Shown: piece after piece, positions 10,302 to 19,029 of the stretch | Numbering within the stretch: the first letter of the stretch is position 1 | Layout: the number at the start of each line of letters is the position of its first letter | DNA from: Pseudomonadota bacterium | Lineage (GTDB): Bacteria > Pseudomonadota > Alphaproteobacteria > Rhizobiales > Rhizobiaceae | DNA: 19,610 nucleotides | Reading direction: 5' to 3' | NCBI GenBank assembly: GCA_023387775.1 | Contig: JAEWHN010000357.1 | Location: forward strand, 1 to 19,610 | Program-made: the position numbers and the translations under genes | Notes under the pieces: generated by a model | Seen by the model: the letters and a program-made list of their open reading frames with translations, nothing else | Told to the model about the DNA's origin: nothing | The model's database searches: none

Positions 10302-10706
10302 ATGAGCATGCACGCCAAAGACGACGAAGACCAAGCCGGCGAACACCCCTACTCGCCCTTTCTGGAAGCCATGCGGCCTTTGACGGGCAAGTGGAAGATC
10401 GAGATCATGTGGGCACTGGCGCAGCGAACCCACCGCTTCGGCGAGTTGCGGCGGGCACTTCCTGGCATTACCCAGCACATGCTGACCGTGCAGCTGCGCG
10501 AGTTGGAGGCGGATGGGCTGGTCAAGCGCACGGCCTATGACGAAAGCCCGCCGCGGGTCGAATACGACATCACCGAAGCTGCTTACGGGTTACGGCCGGT
10601 GTTCGAGGCCTTCATCGCCTGGTCGAAGCAGTACGGCCCGATCGCGCGCAGGATCAAGGCCGAACAGGAGAGGAAGGGAGCAGGCGCTAGCTCGCCCCCT
10701 GCCTGA
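10302..10706 (+). CDS. HxlR-family winged-helix transcriptional regulator
   Basis: A 134-residue MarR/HxlR-type DNA-binding protein. The helix LTGKWKIEIMWAL (27-39) leads into HRFGELRRALPGITQHMLTV; the recognition helix lies about 56-68, and the wing covers R76 to P84 before VEYDITEAAYGL, which is the HxlR signature. The C-terminal helix FEAFIAWSKQYGPIARRI would form the dimer interface. There is no cysteine, so thiol sensing of the YodB/HypR kind is excluded. I chose the ATG at 10302; the reading frame extends upstream to a TTG at 10236, but that part does not look like the family. No clear ribosome-binding site is visible. It is 246 bases after psuG and converges on parC with a 5-base gap. 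Target and ligand are unknown. Confidence 0.85.
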   Translation: MSMHAKDDEDQAGEHPYSPFLEAMRPLTGKWKIEIMWALAQRTHRFGELRRALPGITQHMLTVQLRELEADGLVKRTAYDESPPRVEYDITEAAYGLRPVFEAFIAWSKQYGPIARRIKAEQERKGAGASSPPA

Positions 10707-10711
10707 AGAAC

Positions 10712-12991
<2,280 letters not shown>

Positions 12992-13210
12992 GGAATTCGG
13001 TTATCCGACCGACCGAGTCGCGACAAGAGGGCGAATTGTAACAAATGCGCAAGCCCATCGCCCATATGCTGGTCGCAGAACGTCAGCTCCCTTCTTTCAA
13101 TTGCCTTTTGCACGCTTTTTTGAGCATTCTGTGCGAAATGCCTCACTTTCCCGCGCCTGCCCCACCGCGAGAAGCAACGTTCCTGCATTTCCGATCTCAA
13201 GGATCACAAA

Positions 13211-14407
13211 ATGACGATGTTCCGTCCAGCTTGCCACAAGCTCGCATTTTCAACCGTTTTCGTTGCCGCTTCGCTGCAGGGTGCCCATGCGCAGGACGCA
13301 TCGGAGGTTGCCTCCCGCCTGAAGCAACTGCTGGCCGCTCAGAGCATGGACTTGGACTGGAAGTCCGCCAGCGGCACTTCCTCCGAAATGGTGCTCGAAG
13401 GCGTCACCGTCGGCACACCGGGCGAGGCCGAGCGCTTTTCGATCGGCTCGCTGACGCTGGAGGGCGTGAGCCAGGCCGGCGGCAGCTACAAGATCGAAAC
13501 GATCAGCACCGAGCCCTATCATTATTCGCACGACAAAAGCTCGGTGGATATCAGCTCGCTGGTCCTGTCGGGCGTCGTTCTCCCGCCCGAGGGGGCAACA
13601 ACCGATCCCCTCGCCGCGATGGTCATGTACCAGAGCGCGGAACTGGCCAGCATCGAGGTGAAGGCCGACGGCAAGGATGTGTTCTCGCTCTCCAACCTGA
13701 CGATGGAAATCACGCCGCCGAAGGATGGCAAGGCGATGGAATTCACCGGTTCGGCAGAAGGCTTCTCCGCCGACCTGACATCCATCGATGACCGCGACAC
13801 ACGCAAGGTGCTCGACAGCCTTGGCTACCAGCAGATCAGCGGCTCCATCGAAATGGCGGGGCTGTGGCACCCCGACGACGGTCGCCTCGCGCTTTCGCAA
13901 TATGACGTGACGGTCGAGAACGCCGGCACGTTCGGCGTGAGCTTCGACGTCGGCGGCTATACGCTCGCCTTCATGAAGTCGTTGCAGGACGTGCAGAAGA
14001 AGATGGCCGAGTTGCCTGAAGGCGCTGACAACACAGCGCACGGGTTCGCCATGCTGGGGCTGATGCAGCAGCTGACCTTCCAGGGCGCCAGCCTGCGCTA
14101 TGACGACGCTTCGCTGGTGGGCAAGGTGCTGAACTACCTTGCCCAGCAGCAGGGCGTGAAGCCGTCCGACGTCGCCAACCAGACCAAGGCCATCCTGCCG
14201 TTCATGACGGCGCAGCTCAACAACCCGGAGCTTTCCGGCCAGATCACCGCGGCGGTCAACAAGTTCCTGGACGATCCGCAGAGCATCGAGATCAAGGCCG
14301 CTCCGGCCTCGCCGGTGCCGTTCGCGCTGCTGGCGGCCAATGCCATGTCCGCGCCGCTCGAGTTGCCCAAGACGCTTGGTGTGACCGTGAAGGCTAACGA
14401 AGACTGA
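13211..14407 (+). CDS. Secreted (periplasmic) protein of unknown function
   Basis: I do not recognise a named family. The 398-residue protein begins with a Sec signal peptide (charged start, hydrophobic LAFSTVFVAASL, likely cleavage after AHA at 25-27), and the mature part has no cysteine, no lipobox and no further membrane segment. Residues 45-200 look beta-rich, with repeated amphipathic strands such as SIGSLTLEGV and ISSLVLSGVVL. Residues from about 255 look helical (FMKSLQDVQKKMAEL, GFAMLGLMQQLTFQGASLRYDD, ILPFMTAQLNN). The layout faintly recalls periplasmic AsmA/YdgA-type proteins, which is inference only. AAGGA lies 8 bases before the ATG. It is divergent from parC and ends at a strong terminator, so it is probably monocistronic. 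Confidence 0.85.
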   Translation: MTMFRPACHKLAFSTVFVAASLQGAHAQDASEVASRLKQLLAAQSMDLDWKSASGTSSEMVLEGVTVGTPGEAERFSIGSLTLEGVSQAGGSYKIETISTEPYHYSHDKSSVDISSLVLSGVVLPPEGATTDPLAAMVMYQSAELASIEVKADGKDVFSLSNLTMEITPPKDGKAMEFTGSAEGFSADLTSIDDRDTRKVLDSLGYQQISGSIEMAGLWHPDDGRLALSQYDVTVENAGTFGVSFDVGGYTLAFMKSLQDVQKKMAELPEGADNTAHGFAMLGLMQQLTFQGASLRYDDASLVGKVLNYLAQQQGVKPSDVANQTKAILPFMTAQLNNPELSGQITAAVNKFLDDPQSIEIKAAPASPVPFALLAANAMSAPLELPKTLGVTVKANED

Positions 14408-14439
14408 TCGGCTGGGCCCACAAAACGGACCAGAAAAAC

Positions 14440-14472
14440 AAAGGCGGAGCGATGATCGCTCCGCCTTTCTAG
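14440..14472. terminator. Bidirectional intrinsic terminator between secreted-protein gene and thrS
   Basis: A perfect 13-bp stem (14440-14452 with 14456-14468) closes on a TGA loop. The stem ends in AAA/TTT, with TTTCT following on the plus strand and TTTGTTTTTCTGG reading out on the minus strand. It serves both convergent genes. Confidence 0.88.
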
Positions 14473-14496
14473 TAATCGCTGTTGATGGCCGGCGCC

Positions 14497-16473
14497 TCAG
14501 CCCTGCCTGGCGCGACGAAGATCCGGCGCGATGGCCTCGTCGCCAAGGGCAGCCACCGCCTCGTCCAGCGTCATGGACTGCTGGTCGCGCGAGCCGAGGC
14601 GGCGGACGTTGACCGTCGCCTCCTCCGCCTCGCGCTTGCCGCAGACGAGGATGACCGGAACCTTGGCCAGCGAATGCTCGCGGACCTTGTAGTTGATCTT
14701 CTCGTTGCGCAGGTCGGCCTCTGCCGACAGGCCGGCCGCCTTGAGGCGCTTGACCACGGATTGCGCGTATTCGTCGGCGTCCGAAGTGATCGTCGCCACT
14801 ACCACCTGCAGCGGTGCGAACCACAGCGGGAAATGGCCGGCATAGTTCTCGATCAGGATGCCGAGGAAACGCTCCATCGAGCCGCAGATGGCGCGGTGGA
14901 TCATCACCGGCTGCTTCTTCTCCGAATCGTTGCCGATGTAGAAGGCGCCGAAGCGTTCCGGCAGGTTGAAGTCGACCTGCGTGGTGCCGCACTGCCATTC
15001 GCGGCCGATGGCGTCCTTCAGCACATATTCGAACTTCGGCCCGTAGAAGGCGCCCTCGCCCGGATTGATGGAGGTCTTGATGCGATTGCCCGAACGGGTC
15101 CGGATCGTCTCCAGAACGTTGGACATGATCTCCTCGGCATGGTCCCATGCCTCGTCGGAGCCGACGCGCTTGTCCGGTCGTGTCGAGAGCTTCACGCTGA
15201 TCTCGTCGAAGCCGAAATCGGCATAGGTCGACAGGATCAGATCGTTGATGCGCAGGCACTCGTCGGCAAGCTGGTCCTCGGTGCAGAAGATGTGCGCGTC
15301 GTCCTGCGTGAAGCCGCGCACGCGCATCAGCCCATGCAGCGCGCCGGAGGGCTCGTAGCGGTGCACGTTGCCGAATTCGGCAAGCTTGATCGGCAGATCG
15401 CGGTAGGACTTCAAGCCATGCTTGAAGATCTGCACGTGGCCGGGGCAGTTCATCGGCTTGAGCGCGAAGACGCGGTCGTCGTCGGTATCGTCGCCGGCGA
15501 CCGTGACCTTGAACATGGCATCGCGATACCAGCCCCAGTGGCCCGAAGTCTCCCACAGGCTCTTGTCGAGCACCTGCGGCGCGTTGACTTCCTGGTAGCC
15601 CTGCTGGTCGAGGCGGCGGCGCATGTAGGACACGAGGTTCTGGAACATCTTCCAGCCCTTGGCGTGCCAGAAGACAACGCCCGGACCTTCTTCCTGGAAG
15701 TGGAACAGGTCCATCTCGCGGCCGAGGCGACGGTGATCGCGCTTTTCGGCTTCTTCCAGCATGTGGAGATACTGGTCGAGCTGCGCCTGGTCGGCCCAGG
15801 CGGTGCCGTAGATGCGCGTCAGCATCGGGTTGTTGGCGTCGCCGCGCCAATAGGCGCCGGCCACCTTCATCAGCCTGAAGGCGTTGCCTATCTGGCCGGT
15901 GGAGGCCATGTGCGGGCCGCGGCAGAGGTCGAACCAGTCGCCCTGCGAATAGATCTTGAGGTCCTGATCCTCGGGGATCGAGTCGATCAGCTCGACCTTG
16001 TAAGCCTCGCCCTTGTCGCGGAACACCTGCCTGGCCTTCTCGCGATCCCAGACCTCCTTGGTGAAGGGCCGGTTGCGGGCGATGATCTCGCGCATCTTCT
16101 TTTCGATGGCGGGAAAATCCTCCGGCGTGAAGGGTTCGTTGCGCGCAAAGTCGTAATAGAAACCGTTCTCGATCACCGGGCCGATGGTGACCTGGGTTCC
16201 CGGCCACAGTTCCTGCACGGCCTCGGCCAGCACGTGGGCGGCATCGTGGCGGATCAGTTCCAGCGCGCGCGGATCGTCACGGGTGACGATCTCGACCTTG
16301 CCGGACTTGCCGAGCGGGTCGGACAGATCGCGCAGTTCGCCGTCGATGGCGTAGGCCACCGCCTTCTTGGCCAGCGATTTGGAAATCGACTCGGCCAGGC
16401 CCATGCCGGTCATCGCCGCTTCGTATTCGCGGACGGAACCATCGGGAAATGTAAGGGAAACAGAATTCAGCAA
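14497..16473 (-). CDS. thrS: Threonyl-tRNA synthetase
   Basis: Charges tRNA-Thr and edits Ser-tRNA-Thr. With the start proposed here it has 658 residues: TGS domain (about 1-65, SVSLTFPDGSVREYEA), editing domain with His76, His80 (RHDAAH), Cys184 and His188 (CRGPH), class II catalytic core with zinc ligands Cys343 (MNCPGH), His394 (DDAHIF) and His526 (MIHRA), and an anticodon-binding domain from about 555. The start is taken as TTG at 16471-16473: GGAG sits 7 bases ahead and the product begins directly at the conserved TGS strand. An in-frame ATG at 16533 would add 20 residues unlike the family and lies inside a leader hairpin. It follows yidD but has a promoter candidate of its own. Confidence 0.93.
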   Translation of the reverse strand: MLNSVSLTFPDGSVREYEAAMTGMGLAESISKSLAKKAVAYAIDGELRDLSDPLGKSGKVEIVTRDDPRALELIRHDAAHVLAEAVQELWPGTQVTIGPVIENGFYYDFARNEPFTPEDFPAIEKKMREIIARNRPFTKEVWDREKARQVFRDKGEAYKVELIDSIPEDQDLKIYSQGDWFDLCRGPHMASTGQIGNAFRLMKVAGAYWRGDANNPMLTRIYGTAWADQAQLDQYLHMLEEAEKRDHRRLGREMDLFHFQEEGPGVVFWHAKGWKMFQNLVSYMRRRLDQQGYQEVNAPQVLDKSLWETSGHWGWYRDAMFKVTVAGDDTDDDRVFALKPMNCPGHVQIFKHGLKSYRDLPIKLAEFGNVHRYEPSGALHGLMRVRGFTQDDAHIFCTEDQLADECLRINDLILSTYADFGFDEISVKLSTRPDKRVGSDEAWDHAEEIMSNVLETIRTRSGNRIKTSINPGEGAFYGPKFEYVLKDAIGREWQCGTTQVDFNLPERFGAFYIGNDSEKKQPVMIHRAICGSMERFLGILIENYAGHFPLWFAPLQVVVATITSDADEYAQSVVKRLKAAGLSAEADLRNEKINYKVREHSLAKVPVILVCGKREAEEATVNVRRLGSRDQQSMTLDEAVAALGDEAIAPDLRRARQG

Positions 16474-16518
16474 AGCTCTTCTCCATATCCAGTCCCGCAA
16501 ACGAGCGCGGGTGGTGAT

Positions 16519-16538
16519 GCCGGATTTTCGCATCCGGC
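16519..16538 (-). other. Leader hairpin ahead of thrS
   Basis: On the minus strand GCCGGAT and ATCCGGC form a perfect 7-bp stem with a GCGAAA loop. It lies about 5 bases after the predicted thrS transcription start and about 45 bases before the TTG. No T-run follows, so it is more likely a 5' leader structure than a yidD terminator. Confidence 0.5.
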
Positions 16539-16549
16539 GGCGAGCGGTC

Positions 16550-16578
16550 TTTTAGGGTGAGTTTGGCGCGTCGTAAAG
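16550..16578 (-). promoter_or_regulatory. Candidate promoter for thrS
   Basis: CTTTAC (16573-16578) and CTAAAA (16550-16555) on the minus strand are 17 bases apart; the -35 differs at one base from CTTGAC. The predicted start near 16543 gives a leader of about 70 bases. It uses the same -10 hexamer and spacing as the alaS candidate. Confidence 0.45.
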
Positions 16579-16587
16579 CACCGAGCG

Positions 16588-16980
16588 TCAGGAATGCCCC
16601 TGCGGCGCCTTGCCTATGTGCCAGTAATGCCAGGGCGTGTACCAGCGATAGCGCTGCTGCAATGTCTCCGGAACCCGGTCGATGCCGTGGGTGCCCCAAG
16701 GGCCGCAGCGCATGACCCGGAACAGCCCCATCCAGCCGCCGGCCCACAGGCCGTGGCGGGCGATGGCCTCATAGGCGTATTCCGAGCAAGTCGGCAGATG
16801 CCGGCAGGAATTGCCGACAAACCCGGACAGCGTGAGCTGGTAGAAACGCACCAGGGACACCCCTAGAACGCGCCCGGGTGTTTTCGACCAAGGACCGGAC
16901 CAGTTGCGCCCTTGGGCGACGGGACCCTTCTTGCGCTCGCGCCCTTCACCGTGCCGATGATTGCAGGCGCGGTCGCTCAT
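16588..16980 (-). CDS. yidD: Membrane protein insertion efficiency factor YidD
   Basis: A small inner-membrane-associated protein thought to assist YidC-dependent insertion of membrane proteins. The 130-residue product contains the family core: an amphipathic helix (LGVSLVRFYQLTLSGFVGNSC), CRHLPTCSEYAYEAIARHG (59-77) with Cys59 and Cys65, then the third conserved Cys92 in RCGPWGTHGIDRVP. It is longer than typical YidD (roughly 70-85 residues) because of a basic N-terminal tail and an aromatic-rich C-terminal tail (YRWYTPWHYWHIG). AGGA lies 9 bases before the ATG. It sits upstream of thrS rather than in the rnpA-yidC cluster. The upstream gap (16981-17263) contains a CTATAG hexamer without a good -35 and nothing else recognisable. 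Confidence 0.92.
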   Translation of the reverse strand: MSDRACNHRHGEGRERKKGPVAQGRNWSGPWSKTPGRVLGVSLVRFYQLTLSGFVGNSCRHLPTCSEYAYEAIARHGLWAGGWMGLFRVMRCGPWGTHGIDRVPETLQQRYRWYTPWHYWHIGKAPQGHS

Positions 16981-17263
16981 CGTCCGTTTTCCTAACAGAG
17001 AAACTCATGCGCTATAGATGGCCCGCGCTGCGGGGTTTCGCAATGTTTCGGTGAAAATGCCGCTTCGCAGGCCGAACGTTTCCGCCAGGGCGTCAACGTG
17101 GCGTAGACAGTCCGTGCTCGGCCCGGCGAATGTGAAGCGGGCACTGAGTCTCTTATCTGGACTTCGAATTGGTCGTCCCCACTCACCGCCGATGCGGAAC
17201 TGCGGGCGATTGCGCTATCCTCGTCGCCGGGCAATCATCCGGCGCTCAATGTAGAGGGACACC

Positions 17264-18295
17264 ATGTCGGACAAGATTGAATTCGGGCTCGATACGTTCG
17301 GCGACGTCACCGCCGGCGCCGACGGCCAGCTGCTGCCGCAGGCACAGGTCATCCGCAACGTCGTGGACGAAGCCGTGCTGGCCGACCAGATCGGCATCGA
17401 CTTCATCGGCGTGGGCGAACATCATCGCGACGATTTTGCCGTGTCGACGCCTGAGACGGTGCTGGCCGCGATTGCGGCACGCACGGAGCGAATCAAGCTC
17501 GGCTCCGCCGTCACGGTGCTGAGTTCGGACGAACCGATCCGCGTGTTCCAGCGCTTTTCCACGGTCGACGCCCTGTCGAATGGACGCGCCGAGGTGATCC
17601 TCGGCCGTGGCTCCTTCACCGAATCCTTCCCGCTGTTCGGATTTCGGCTCAACGACTACGAGACGCTGTTCACCGAAAAGCTCGACCTGTTCGCCGCGCT
17701 GCTGAAAGGCGGGCCCGTCAGTTGGCAGGGCTCGACGCGTCCGCCGCTCAACGACCAGCGCGTCTACCCGCCGACGGAATCCGGCACGCTCAAAACCTGG
17801 ATCGGCGTGGGCGGCAGCCCCGAATCGGTGGTGCGCGCAGCGCGCTACAACCTGCCGCTGATGCTTGCCGTCATCGGCGGCGATCCGAAGCGGTTCCGCC
17901 CCTTTGTCGACCTCTATTACCGGGCTATCGACCAGCTCGGCGGCGAAAGGCAGCCGATCGGCGTGCATTCGCCGGGCTATGTCGCCGACACCGACGAGCA
18001 GGCGCGCGAGGAATTGTGGCCGCACTACAAGAAGATGCACGACCGCATCGGCGCCGAGCGCGGCTGGCCGCCGACCACGCAGGCCGTGTTCAACTCGGAG
18101 GCAGACCTTGGCTCCCTCTATGTCGGCTCGCCGGAGACGGTGGCGCGCAAGATCGCCGCGACGATCAAGGCGCTCGGCATCTCGCGCTTCCAGATGAAAT
18201 ATTCGTCCGGCCCGTTGCCGCACGAGAAGATGATGCGCTCGATCCAGCTCTACGGCACCAAGGTAGTGCCGATGGTGCGCGATCTGCTTGCCTGA
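17264..18295 (+). CDS. LLM-class flavin-dependent oxidoreductase (luciferase-like)
   Basis: A 343-residue TIM-barrel protein of the bacterial luciferase superfamily, probably using reduced flavin and O2; the substrate is unknown. The visible signatures are IGIDFIGVGEHHRDDFAVSTP (43-63), RTERIKLGSAVTVLSSDEPIRV (73-94), STVDALSNGRAEVILGRGSF (99-118) and a C-terminal GSPETVARKI flavin-phosphate-binding type segment. It resembles the LLM subgroup containing the structurally determined but functionally unassigned Agrobacterium Atu2307 protein. AGAGGG precedes the ATG with good spacing. There is no adjacent flavin reductase, transporter or regulator to suggest a pathway. It appears monocistronic, ends 7 bases before a hairpin, and converges on the NifU/IscU-like gene. 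Confidence 0.88.
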   Translation: MSDKIEFGLDTFGDVTAGADGQLLPQAQVIRNVVDEAVLADQIGIDFIGVGEHHRDDFAVSTPETVLAAIAARTERIKLGSAVTVLSSDEPIRVFQRFSTVDALSNGRAEVILGRGSFTESFPLFGFRLNDYETLFTEKLDLFAALLKGGPVSWQGSTRPPLNDQRVYPPTESGTLKTWIGVGGSPESVVRAARYNLPLMLAVIGGDPKRFRPFVDLYYRAIDQLGGERQPIGVHSPGYVADTDEQAREELWPHYKKMHDRIGAERGWPPTTQAVFNSEADLGSLYVGSPETVARKIAATIKALGISRFQMKYSSGPLPHEKMMRSIQLYGTKVVPMVRDLLA

Positions 18296-18302
18296 AACAA
18301 AA

Positions 18303-18327
18303 GCGCCGGCTCGCGATGGGCCGGCGC
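18303..18327. terminator. Terminator between LLM oxidoreductase and NifU/IscU-like gene
   Basis: GCGCCGGC (18303-18310) pairs with GCCGGCGC (18320-18327), extended by two more pairs inside, leaving a 5-base loop. On the minus strand CTTTTGTTTC follows, a reasonable U-tract; on the plus strand only CTCTACTTT. It is stronger for the minus-strand gene but may serve both. Confidence 0.7.
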
Positions 18328-18353
18328 CTCTACTTTCCAGTTTGAGATCGCCT

Positions 18354-18800
18354 TCAGGCTGCCGCCTCGGTGTGCTTCTTCTCGATCTGGCCGATGCAAT
18401 CGACAACCGCATCGAAGGTCAGCATGGTTGAGGCGTGGCGCGCCTTGTAGTCGCGCACCGGCTCCAGATATTTCAGGTCGGCGAATCGGCCTTGGGGCGG
18501 CGGGCCGTTTTCCTTCAGCATCTTCAGCATGATCTCGCGTACATTACGCAACTCATCGGCGCTGGCGCCCACCACATTGGCGGCCATGATCGAGGACGAT
18601 GCCTGGCCGAGCGCGCAGGCCTTCACATCGTGCGCGAAATCGGTGACGACGCCGTCTTCCATCTTCAGGTCGACGGTCACAGTCGACCCGCACAACTTTG
18701 AGTGTGCAGTTGCGGTGGCATCGGGGTGCTCAAGCCGGCCAATTCGTGCGATATTCCCAGCGAAGCCAAGAATTTTCGCATTGTAGACGTCATCGATCAT
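18354..18800 (-). CDS. NifU/IscU-like iron-sulfur scaffold family protein (atypical)
   Basis: A 148-residue protein with the NifU_N/IscU fold signature: VYNAKILGFAGNIARIGRLEHPDA at the N-terminus, then SKLCGSTVTVDLKMEDGVV and KACALGQASSSIMAANVVG. Two of the three classical cluster-ligand cysteines are present (Cys37, Cys62). The third, at E. coli IscU Cys106, aligns with Ser124 in RHASTMLTFDAVV, and the Asp39 position is Ser39. The LPPVK motif for HscA is absent. It may be a degenerate scaffold, an iron carrier or an accessory factor. The ATG at 18798-18800 is preferred because MIDDVYNAKIL is the usual family start; an upstream in-frame ATG at 18857 has no ribosome-binding site. It is divergent from folE. 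Confidence 0.85.
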   Translation of the reverse strand: MIDDVYNAKILGFAGNIARIGRLEHPDATATAHSKLCGSTVTVDLKMEDGVVTDFAHDVKACALGQASSSIMAANVVGASADELRNVREIMLKMLKENGPPPQGRFADLKYLEPVRDYKARHASTMLTFDAVVDCIGQIEKKHTEAAA

Positions 18801-18873
18801 GATTTTCCAACCCGTCGCCGTTTCGGAAACAGCCTGTGCCGTTTCGGCATCTTTCATTCGTGCCGCTAACCCT

Positions 18874-18903
18874 TATATAATGCTCATGATCCGACAACGG
18901 CAA
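18874..18903 (-). promoter_or_regulatory. Candidate promoter for the NifU/IscU-like gene
   Basis: On the minus strand TTGCCG (18898-18903) and TATATA (18874-18879) are 18 bases apart, each matching 4 of 6 consensus positions. The start near 18867 would give a leader of about 67 bases to the ATG at 18800. The same AT patch also reads TATAAT on the plus strand (18876-18881) and could be the -10 for folE, though its -35 (TTCATT, 17 bases upstream) is poor. Confidence 0.35.
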
Positions 18904-19029
18904 GGCAACGCCCTGCCGGATCGGATTTCCGTCACGCCGCTTTCGGGCCGGACTCTCCGACATCCCGTTAAAGGCTGTGGTCCGTTCAACTCGTCCCTCC
19001 TCTGAGTGGGACTACGGGAGACACCTTTC

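Noticed and set aside
13250..16207. A very long open frame (about 985 codons) on the minus strand spanning the secreted-protein gene and thrS.
   Set aside because: It is an out-of-frame shadow: high-GC codon bias keeps stops out, its translation is rich in Arg/Pro/Gly without family motifs, and it crosses a bidirectional terminator and two well-supported genes.
14482..16560. A 692-codon open frame on the plus strand opposite thrS.
   Set aside because: Antisense shadow of thrS; no recognisable domain and no ribosome-binding site.
16992..17234. An 80-codon open frame on the minus strand in the gap between yidD and the LLM gene.
   Set aside because: No ribosome-binding site, no recognisable motif, and composition not like neighbouring genes; kept only as unassigned gap.
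18801..18857. N-terminal extension of the NifU/IscU-like protein by 19 codons.
   Set aside because: No ribosome-binding site before the upstream ATG and the conserved family start is at 18800.
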